NCBI RefSeq assembly: GCF_002847305.1
Contig: NZ_CP025408.1
Location: forward strand, 3,617,001-3,681,000
Origin: Paracoccus tegillarcae
Lineage (GTDB): Bacteria > Pseudomonadota > Alphaproteobacteria > Rhodobacterales > Rhodobacteraceae
DNA: 64,000 nt
Direction of reading: 5' to 3'
In this document: positions 41,022-47,260 of the stretch, piece by piece
Layout of the letters: each line of letters begins with the position of its first letter
Numbering within the stretch: position 1 is the stretch's first letter
Made by a program: the position numbers and the translations under genes
The notes under the pieces: generated by a model
What the model was told of the DNA's origin: nothing
What the model saw: only the letters and a program-made list of their open reading frames with translations
Databases searched by the model: none

Positions 41022-42122
41022 TCACGTTGCCGCCAATTCCTGTTGCAGCCGTGTATGGTTCAACTGCAGCCACATGGCCAATAGCGCCAGCGGGCCGTTC
41101 GACACCTGCCCTGTTGCGGTCAGCGACTGCAACTGTTCACGCGGCAGGATATGGCTGCGAATATCCTCGTGTTCGCTGTCGAGCCCGTGGATACCTGCCG
41201 CATCGTCCGGCAAATCGGCCTGCGCCACGTAGAGATAAAGAAACTCGCCAACCGCACCCGGACTGGGATAGTTGTGAATGGCCGGGAAAAGCTGGCCAAG
41301 CGGCAGCCGCGCCTCTTCCATCGCCTCGCGGCGGGCGGCGATCTCGGGCGTTTCGCCCACGTCGATGCGGCCGGCAATGGTTTCCAGCAGCCAGGGCTGT
41401 GGATCGCCGCGCATCGCCGGCGCCACCCGGAACTGGTCGATCAGCAAAACCCTGTCGCGGACCGGATCCCAAGGCAGGACAACAACGGCGTCACCCATTA
41501 CGAAGCCCGCCCGCTTGACCTCGGCCGACCAGCCGCCAGAGATCAGCCGATGGCTCAGCCGCCACTCTTCGACCGCGAAGAAATCGGCATAGGGCTGGCT
41601 GCGCTGCACCAACTGCCAGTCAGCTGTGTCGTCGCTATGGTCTATGGGCCCGACCAATCCACCACCTGCGGGCGGAGTGGCCTTTGCACGCAATCGGCTG
41701 TCGGCCCAGACCCCGATCATCGGCAAACGCGAGGCGATGACGGCAGCCGCGATCTGCGCCGGCTGCGCCAGCACCTCTTGCGCGATCTCGGCCGCCAGAT
41801 GGGCGGGCCACTGATGGTCATCCCACGGGATGCCGCCCGGCCCCTGCGCCAGTGCACCCAGAACGCGCATGCCCTGCAGCGGCACCGGCGCCAGCCCCAT
41901 GACCTCGGCATAGCGCATCAATGCAGGCGTCGGCGCGACCGCGACCGCAGCGATCTGCCCCGGACCCTGCTGCCAGACAGGCCAGCCATGACGCGCGATC
42001 CCGGCCCGCATGCCGCCGGTCAAGCGGCCATCCAGGGTCATCTCGCGCCCCACTGTCAGCCCAAGAACATTGCGCACCATCGGATGGGCCATCGGCCCCA
42101 CCAGAACCAATTCACCATTCAT
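41022..42122 (-). CDS. trgB: TrgB-like NUDIX hydrolase (tellurite-resistance locus type)
   Basis: Two-domain protein of 366 residues. The first about 150 residues begin L-V-L-V-G-P-M-A-H-P and resemble gamma-glutamylcyclotransferase-like (AIG2-type) domains. The second is an ADP-ribose pyrophosphatase-type NUDIX domain with the complete box G-x5-E-x7-R-E-A-M-E-E-A (near residue 270-290). Layout and position next to cysK match TrgB of Rhodobacter sphaeroides, known from tellurite resistance. No trgA is seen upstream. Coupled by a 4-base overlap to the DUF2059 gene. Confidence 0.75.
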   Translation of the reverse strand: MNGELVLVGPMAHPMVRNVLGLTVGREMTLDGRLTGGMRAGIARHGWPVWQQGPGQIAAVAVAPTPALMRYAEVMGLAPVPLQGMRVLGALAQGPGGIPWDDHQWPAHLAAEIAQEVLAQPAQIAAAVIASRLPMIGVWADSRLRAKATPPAGGGLVGPIDHSDDTADWQLVQRSQPYADFFAVEEWRLSHRLISGGWSAEVKRAGFVMGDAVVVLPWDPVRDRVLLIDQFRVAPAMRGDPQPWLLETIAGRIDVGETPEIAARREAMEEARLPLGQLFPAIHNYPSPGAVGEFLYLYVAQADLPDDAAGIHGLDSEHEDIRSHILPREQLQSLTATGQVSNGPLALLAMWLQLNHTRLQQELAAT

Positions 42123-42991
42123 AGCTGCTGCCCCGAAATATGCAGTGCTGCCGCCTGCCCCATTTCATAGGATGTCGTTTCATAGAGATGATCAAAACCG
42201 GCCATCTGCACGTCCCAAAGCACAGCGCCTGCATCCGAGGTCGCAAAATCGATGAACGCGCCAAGCTCGTCAGTCGTCAGCGGGGCATAGGACAGATACA
42301 GATAAGCGGTCACCCATTCGCGGGTCTGCAGGCGGATCTCGTCTTCCCGGGCCCAGGTGTCGGCCAGGATCTCGGCCTCGGACATCGGCACCTGATAACC
42401 GCCGGCATCCCGAAACCCCTGCGCAAACGCCAGCGCCGCATTCAAGCCAGAGGCGACGTTCTGCTCGATTAGGTCCGTACCGTCGAGCAGGTGGTTTATC
42501 TGCGCCAGCCGCGGTGCTTCGATACTCTGGGCATCGCGATATGCTTGAATAGCGCCCGCCTCTGTATCGCTGTCCAGCATGGCACGCCTGCCCGCCAGAT
42601 CCAGTTCAATGATCTGCTGCCCCAACGTGGTTGCGTAAAAGGCAATCGCCTCTTCAAGGGAGGCTTGCGATCGGTCATCCAGCGCCGCCTGCATCCCCGA
42701 ACGCAACAATCCGGCCAGCCGCTGAGGTTGGTGTATCGCGGCCACGCCTTCGACCCAGCCAGCATCGCTGCCACGTTCAAACAACATCTGGGCCATCTCA
42801 TCAGCCTGTCCCAACGCCTCGGCCTGCAAAGTCGGCATCAGCTCATCGAGCCGCAACACGGCCCACAGTCGGGCCTCAGAGGTCACCTGCGGCATCTGCG
42901 CGGCGGCTGGCGGCTCATCGGCCAGGCCACGCGACGGCGAAACCCAGAGGGCCACCCCGACGGCAAGGATCATCAATAGCCACCGCGTCAT
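42119..42991 (-). CDS. DUF2059 domain-containing exported protein
   Basis: Protein of 290 residues with a signal peptide (M-T-R-W-L-L-M-I-L-A-V-G-V, cut near G-L-A-D). The helical C-terminal half has the F-Y-x-T-x-L-G-Q-Q segment and the L-x-S-Y-A-P-L-T-T-D-E-L-G-A-F-I-D-F-A motif of DUF2059 proteins. Probably periplasmic; molecular function unknown. The start was chosen by the AAAGG site seven bases upstream; the longer frame runs into the tRNA gene and is spurious. Confidence 0.8.
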   Translation of the reverse strand: MTRWLLMILAVGVALWVSPSRGLADEPPAAAQMPQVTSEARLWAVLRLDELMPTLQAEALGQADEMAQMLFERGSDAGWVEGVAAIHQPQRLAGLLRSGMQAALDDRSQASLEEAIAFYATTLGQQIIELDLAGRRAMLDSDTEAGAIQAYRDAQSIEAPRLAQINHLLDGTDLIEQNVASGLNAALAFAQGFRDAGGYQVPMSEAEILADTWAREDEIRLQTREWVTAYLYLSYAPLTTDELGAFIDFATSDAGAVLWDVQMAGFDHLYETTSYEMGQAAALHISGQQL

Positions 42992-43036
42992 CAGCCCGCC
43001 TTTCATCACACTCGCTGGTTTTTCGCGGAAACCCTC

Positions 43037-43065
43037 TTGCGCTTCAACCCCTGCCCGTCTAAATC
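43037..43065 (+). promoter_or_regulatory. Predicted promoter of tRNA-Ser(CGA)
   Basis: TTGCGC (43037-43042), 17 bases, TAAATC (43060-43065), 24 bases before the tRNA. The second tRNA-Ser has a very similar TTGCCC-17-TAAACG. Confidence 0.45.
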
Positions 43066-43089
43066 CCCGCCTCACCACACCAAAAGCGC

Positions 43090-43179
43090 GGAGAGGTGCC
43101 GGAGTGGTCGAACGGGGCGGTCTCGAAAACCGTTGAGCCTGCAAGGGTTCCGTGGGTTCGAATCCCACCCTCTCCGCCA
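43090..43179 (+). tRNA. tRNA-Ser (anticodon CGA)
   Basis: Class II tRNA of 90 bases with encoded CCA (43177-43179). A 7-bp acceptor stem, a D-loop with GGTCGAA, anticodon loop C-T-C-G-A-A-A, a long variable arm and the T-loop G-G-T-T-C-G-A-A-T-C-C all fold. A recombinase remnant starts 41 bases behind, so this 3' end may have served as an attachment site. Confidence 0.95.
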
Positions 43180-43219
43180 TTTGTCCCAAGCCGTTGTTTT
43201 CGCTAAGGGTTTACTCCTG

Positions 43220-43957
43220 ATGTCCAAGCCGAAGTTGTCCATAATGGACCACAGGAAGGCAGAAGACGTGCAGTATCTCGTGCAACCTCGCGGCCCCGGC
43301 AGAAGCTGGGTGTTCAGAATGGTAACGCCCCCTGCTCTGTTGGGGTTGCCGAACCCTTGGGATGGGAAGCAACTGGGCAAGGAAATCAAACGGGGCTTGT
43401 CCACCGGCCACCTGCCCGACGCCCGCAAGCTCCGCGACATTCTCTTGGGTGGCTTGCGTCGACTCGAAGCGCAGCAAGGCGACAAGGGTGCGTTCTCGCT
43501 ACCATCAGCCTTTGAGTGGCGGGAAGCAATTGCCGCAGACGCCGACGCGAATACCGGTGATACCCACGGCGGTCTTGAACTGGTGCTGCACGACAAGCTG
43601 GAAGCTGCCGCCGCCCGTGGCTTCCCTGTGGATCAACTGCGGCGGTTTTCTCGGATCGCCAATGGGAAAGGGTATCCGCTGGAACGCGCCCTTGCCGAAT
43701 ACATCAAAGCCCGCCGCCCCGGAAATCCGTTCCAGTTCAAGCCAATCAGCCAGTCCACTGCGGATAACCTGAAGACCGCTGCCAAGCACCTGCGGGCTTT
43801 CCTTCTCGACGTAGACAACACGGTCTCTGAAAGAAATTCACCAAATGAGTGCAGTCATGAGGTTCAGAGGAAAGCCCGCCGAGAGAACGGGTTTTGCGCC
43901 GATTGCGGGCAAGGTGGTGTTCAGCATGTTCGGCAAACCCCTCTGAAAACACGGTAA
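43220..43957 (+). pseudogene. Truncated tyrosine recombinase / integrase (N-terminal part)
   Basis: Frame of 245 codons. The N-terminal V-Q-Y-L-V-Q-P-R-G-P-G-R-S-W-V-F-R-M with the following G-K-x-I-K-R-G-L-S-T-G resembles the DUF6538 / arm-binding start of phage-type integrases, followed by a helical core-binding-like region ending near T-A-A-K-H-L-R-A-F-L-L-D. The catalytic domain with R-H-R-H-Y is absent. From about codon 208 the sequence changes character to a Cys-containing unrelated tail, so the gene is probably broken at 43840-43860. Its place behind a tRNA-Ser fits a decayed integrative element. Confidence 0.6.
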
Positions 43958-43958
43958 A

Positions 43959-43976
43959 ATCCGGCCGCAGCCGGAT
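43959..43976 (-). terminator. Terminator of the minus-strand tRNA-Ser
   Basis: A perfect 7-bp stem with a 4-base loop. On the minus strand it is followed by TTTACC and lies 26 bases behind the tRNA-Ser(GCU) 3' end. Confidence 0.65.
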
Positions 43977-44002
43977 CGGGAGAACGCTTTCGCTGGGGCA
44001 AG

Positions 44003-44092
44003 TGGCGGAGACGAAGGGATTCGAACCCTCGAGACCCTTCCGGGCCTACTCCCTTAGCAGGGGAGCGCCTTCGACCACTCGGCCACGTCTCC
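44003..44092 (-). tRNA. tRNA-Ser (anticodon GCU)
   Basis: Class II tRNA of 90 bases on the minus strand with encoded CCA (44005-44003). A 7-bp acceptor stem GGAGACG/CGTCTCC, D-loop GTGGTCGAA, anticodon loop C-T-G-C-T-A-A, a long variable arm, and T-loop G-G-T-T-C-G-A-A-T-C-C. Confidence 0.95.
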
Positions 44093-44099
44093 GCCGACC

Positions 44100-44128
44100 C
44101 GTTTAGTGATCCGGGCTGGCAGGGGCAA
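44100..44128 (-). promoter_or_regulatory. Predicted promoter of tRNA-Ser(GCU)
   Basis: On the minus strand TTGCCC (44128-44123), 17 bases, TAAACG (44105-44100), 7 bases before the tRNA 5' end. The rest of the stretch 44093-44312 shows nothing else. Confidence 0.45.
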
Positions 44129-44312
44129 GGGGTAAACTGGTGGCTTTTGATGGTTCTCTTTCGCGGCCAGCCGAATGATGTTTGGTGAGCGTCTGGTTTT
44201 CATGGCCAGCAAAGAAACGGAAGCCTGATCAGCGGACATTTTGGGGGACACGCGGACAGCGACCGGCGCCCGGATCGCCGCGTGCAGAACACGTTGCGAA
44301 CCAACGGTGCCG

Positions 44313-45941
44313 TCAGGTCAGCAGCGGCACCTTTCGGACGTCGATCAGTCCGCTGCGGCGCAGGGGCTCTACCGGATATTCGGGATCGGCCAACAACCGT
44401 GTTTCGAAATCCGGCTCTAGTTCGCGCAAACGATGCACGGTCAGGTGGGCGCGCTCGTAATCTTCGGCCAACAGATAGCTGGCAATCAGGTAGCGCAGCG
44501 GCGGGGCGAAAACCGGGCGTCGGGCGTTGATCGTCTCTCCCATCTTGATGGCCTCATCGAACCGCGACGCCATGCAGGCGGTCAGCGCCACGATCCCGTC
44601 TACGAAATCACGTGCAGGCCCCTCGCCCGCGATGCGCCGCGCGTAGGCGGCCGCCTGGTAGCCTTTTTCGTGTTGCCCGACGTTGACGCGGGCGACACCC
44701 AGAAAGGCCCAGCCAAGAATGTTGTTCCGATCAAGCCGGATCGAGCGTTCGGCCAGGTCCAGCGCGACCTCGAATTCACGCAGGACGAAGCCGTAGATAT
44801 GGCTGGCCAGTGCAAGCACCAGCGAGTTGCCCGGCTCCAACTCGATGGCTTGGGTGATCAGGCGTCGGGCGTCGAATTTCGCCTGCGGGGAATCGCGCCG
44901 CTCGCCGACGACAAAGCACCAGATGAAAGCTTGCCACGCCAGATCGATGCCTCGTCCATAACGGTCGTAACTTTCCTGCAGTTCAAGGATCAGGGCGCCG
45001 GGATTGCTGCCGACCGACGACCACATACGATGCAGCACAGCCGCGGATTCTGTGACCGCCGGGTCATTTGGTGGCAGGCGTCCAAAGGGTCGCATACCAC
45101 CAAAGGCGGAAATCGTCCCATCGATGCATTGATTGATCAGCCGAGACAGCGTGGCGCCCGCGTTGGCGGTGTCACTGGCTGTCATCACCTCGGATTTCTG
45201 CCAGCAGACAGAGCCGCCCGGCATCACACGCAGGCGGACATGCAGCGCGGTTCCCTCGCCCAGGGCACGTTCGCCCACCTCCAGCAGATAGAACAGATCT
45301 GAGGGCTCAGCATCAAAGCCAAAGCGCACATCGACGGCGCCGGCCTCGGCCACGCCCTTGCCGACGGCGTGCAACACATGTTCGGCAAACATCGCGAAAC
45401 CGCCATCCGACAGCGCCGACAAATGCAAGATTGGCAAGGGCGGCTTTCTGGCGTCAACGACGACGGTTTTAGAAACCTTAAAGACCGGCGTCTCGGCCGG
45501 GGCAACATCTTCATGGGCCAGTCGCCGGTCGCGCAGCCAATCCTCGAACTCGGGATCTTTCACGCCGATGCCGTCGAGATAGATCAGCCCCCTGCCGATA
45601 GCGGCGGCAACTTTGGCGTGATCGTCGATATCGATTGTTACGCCGCCGCGATCCAGCGCCACCATCCGGTTGTCCGCGCGCAGCACATCACGGTAGTCGC
45701 CGAGCGAGCGTCGTATTTCAGACAGGGCCTGACGCAGGCTGGTCGCACCCTGAGCCTGCTCGCGGTCACTCCAAAGCTGATCCTGCAGCGCAACACGGGT
45801 GCAGCGCAGCTCGGGAGATTCACAAAGCAAAGCGATTAACGCACAGGCCTTTTGAGAACGTGGTGTCAGGTCCTCTCCATCAGAACCACGAACTGTAAAC
45901 TGGCCAAAAAGCGTAATCGCCAGGGGCGCAAACTTATTCAT
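44313..45941 (-). CDS. SARP-like winged-helix transcriptional regulator with TPR region
   Basis: Protein of 542 residues. The first about 100 residues form an OmpR/SARP-type winged helix: L-F-G-x-F-x-V at the start, R-S-Q-K-A-C-A-L-I-A-L-L, then D-Q-L-W-S-D-R and L-R-Q-A-L-S-E-I-R-R-S-L as recognition helix. A middle domain (about 160-270) is of the alpha/beta kind seen in cyclase-like TPR regulators but without recognisable catalytic residues. The C-terminal half has tetratricopeptide-like helices with repeated A-x-x-x-E-L-E-P-G-N and S-I-R-L-D-R-N-N. It is divergent from the PAP2/S8 pair and so the likely local regulator. Confidence 0.75.
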   Translation of the reverse strand: MNKFAPLAITLFGQFTVRGSDGEDLTPRSQKACALIALLCESPELRCTRVALQDQLWSDREQAQGATSLRQALSEIRRSLGDYRDVLRADNRMVALDRGGVTIDIDDHAKVAAAIGRGLIYLDGIGVKDPEFEDWLRDRRLAHEDVAPAETPVFKVSKTVVVDARKPPLPILHLSALSDGGFAMFAEHVLHAVGKGVAEAGAVDVRFGFDAEPSDLFYLLEVGERALGEGTALHVRLRVMPGGSVCWQKSEVMTASDTANAGATLSRLINQCIDGTISAFGGMRPFGRLPPNDPAVTESAAVLHRMWSSVGSNPGALILELQESYDRYGRGIDLAWQAFIWCFVVGERRDSPQAKFDARRLITQAIELEPGNSLVLALASHIYGFVLREFEVALDLAERSIRLDRNNILGWAFLGVARVNVGQHEKGYQAAAYARRIAGEGPARDFVDGIVALTACMASRFDEAIKMGETINARRPVFAPPLRYLIASYLLAEDYERAHLTVHRLRELEPDFETRLLADPEYPVEPLRRSGLIDVRKVPLLT

Positions 45942-46096
45942 ATCGACCCTTACCGGATTCCTCTAGCCGGAGGCTCGCGTACAGCATACTCGCTTTTAAC
46001 GAGATATTGACACAATTACATGCCAGGACTTATCCTGCAACGAGCCGATCTTAAAAACGACATAATCTCTGATCCTTAAATGAAGTGGAATGACGG
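45942..46096. promoter_or_regulatory. Divergent promoter region of the PAP2/S8 locus
   Basis: A+T-richer than the coding sequence around it. A consensus -35 TTGACA at 46007-46012, 18 bases, and a -10-like TATCCT at 46031-46036 point toward the PAP2 gene (leader about 55 bases). No repeated operator is evident by eye. Confidence 0.5.
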
Positions 46097-47260
46097 ATGT
46101 CTGAACTCGGTTACGGGTATGGATATGGCTATGGGTATGGCTATGGTTACGGGTATGGATACGGCTATGGTTATGGTCAAAATCGTGGCGGTGGCGGTTT
46201 AGATAACGGACCCAAATCGGCAGCACTGATCAGCGCGCGTGATGGTGTCGTTGGTCCGTGGTCGCAGGCAAGTTCGTCGACGCCCACCCAATATCCCGAT
46301 GGCAATCCCTCGAATGTTTTCAACTGGTCCCCTCGCGTCAGAGCGGAGGTGTTCCGAAACATCCTGCTTGCGCCGATCGACGTTGTCCAGTCGAATGACA
46401 GTTGGACAAGCCTCTGGGTGCGCCACGCGATCGCGCCGCCTGCGCTGGTGACCGATCCGATCGTCGTACCCGCGTCGGCGCAACTGCTGCAGATGCAGCG
46501 TCCGTCGACCACCTTGTTCAAAGAGCAACTTGAATGGGTCAATTACTGGTCATCGCTCAGACCCGAGCGGATGAACGAAATTCTTGTGGAAACCGAAGAT
46601 ATCCTGGCGCCGATGGCGTCAGTGATCGATGTCGACCCCACACGCATGCCCTACACGTTTGAGTTGTTGGGTGCTTTTCACCAGACGGTTGTTTCTGTCG
46701 AAATGCGGTTCAAGAACGCCATGGCCTGCCGCCGGCCCGTCCGCTATTCCGCCCAGATTCAGCCCATGATCCAGACGCCGGGACATTCCACTTATCCTAG
46801 CGGTCATGCGACAGAATCCTTTGCTTTTGCCTATCTGCTGGCCACATTGGCCAATTATCGCGAGCAAGCAGGGCCTGGCACGCCGCATTCTGCGATGACA
46901 GAGCAGCAGATCGCTGAACAGGCCTATCGCATTACCCAGAACCGCGTCGTCGCTGGCGTTCATTTTCCGGTAGACAACAGCGCCGGATCGCAGTTGGGGC
47001 TCACTCTGGCAGAAAACATTGTGCATCGCTTTCGTGTCGCCGCGGGCGAGACGCCGAACACACCGCCACCAGAAGAACCCGTCGTCGTCTCCTTCACCGA
47101 CGCCGACAATTACGATTTCGACTATACCAAGTATTGGCCTGAAGTGATTCCCGGCTTGTGTTCTGCTGCCCCGCCCTGCCCACCCCAGGGGGTCGACCGA
47201 AATCCGGACGCCATCCTGGCCGAATTGTGGAAACGCGCCACCGCGGAATGGACGCGTTAA
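46097..47260 (+). CDS. Soluble PAP2 / vanadium-haloperoxidase-type protein with (Gly-Tyr)11 N-terminus
   Basis: Protein of 387 residues. After M-S-E-L come eleven consecutive Gly-Tyr pairs (residues 5-26) and a Gly-rich spacer. The C-terminal domain carries the full PAP2 signature: K206-x6-R213-P214, P-S-G-H (H237) and R283-x5-H289-x3-D293. These residues bind phosphate or vanadate in acid phosphatases and vanadium haloperoxidases. The absence of membrane helices and the length favour the soluble haloperoxidase-like branch; whether it is a phosphatase or a peroxidase cannot be told from sequence alone. No signal peptide. The stop codon directly abuts the start of the S8 peptidase gene. Confidence 0.8.
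   Translation: MSELGYGYGYGYGYGYGYGYGYGYGYGQNRGGGGLDNGPKSAALISARDGVVGPWSQASSSTPTQYPDGNPSNVFNWSPRVRAEVFRNILLAPIDVVQSNDSWTSLWVRHAIAPPALVTDPIVVPASAQLLQMQRPSTTLFKEQLEWVNYWSSLRPERMNEILVETEDILAPMASVIDVDPTRMPYTFELLGAFHQTVVSVEMRFKNAMACRRPVRYSAQIQPMIQTPGHSTYPSGHATESFAFAYLLATLANYREQAGPGTPHSAMTEQQIAEQAYRITQNRVVAGVHFPVDNSAGSQLGLTLAENIVHRFRVAAGETPNTPPPEEPVVVSFTDADNYDFDYTKYWPEVIPGLCSAAPPCPPQGVDRNPDAILAELWKRATAEWTR
46109..46174 (+). repeat. Hexanucleotide-type coding repeat, 11 Gly-Tyr units
   Basis: Eleven units GGN-TAY. The units vary at third positions, but a 24-base block at 46109-46132 recurs at 46145-46168 with one mismatch, which shows partial duplication inside the array. The length could vary between strains by slippage. 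Confidence 0.9.

Noticed and set aside
43004..43189. N-terminal extension of the DUF2059 gene
   Set aside because: Translates tRNA-Ser(CGA) and its promoter; signal peptide and ribosome site support the start at 42991.
43894..44106. Frame reading across tRNA-Ser(GCU)
   Set aside because: The typical false protein produced by translating a tRNA-Ser gene.
46109..46174. CRISPR-like array
   Set aside because: Six-base coding units without spacers; no cas genes in the window.
45996..46226. His-rich minus-strand frame opposite the Gly-Tyr repeat
   Set aside because: Complement of the repeat; the plus strand is open for 387 codons with a PAP2 signature.
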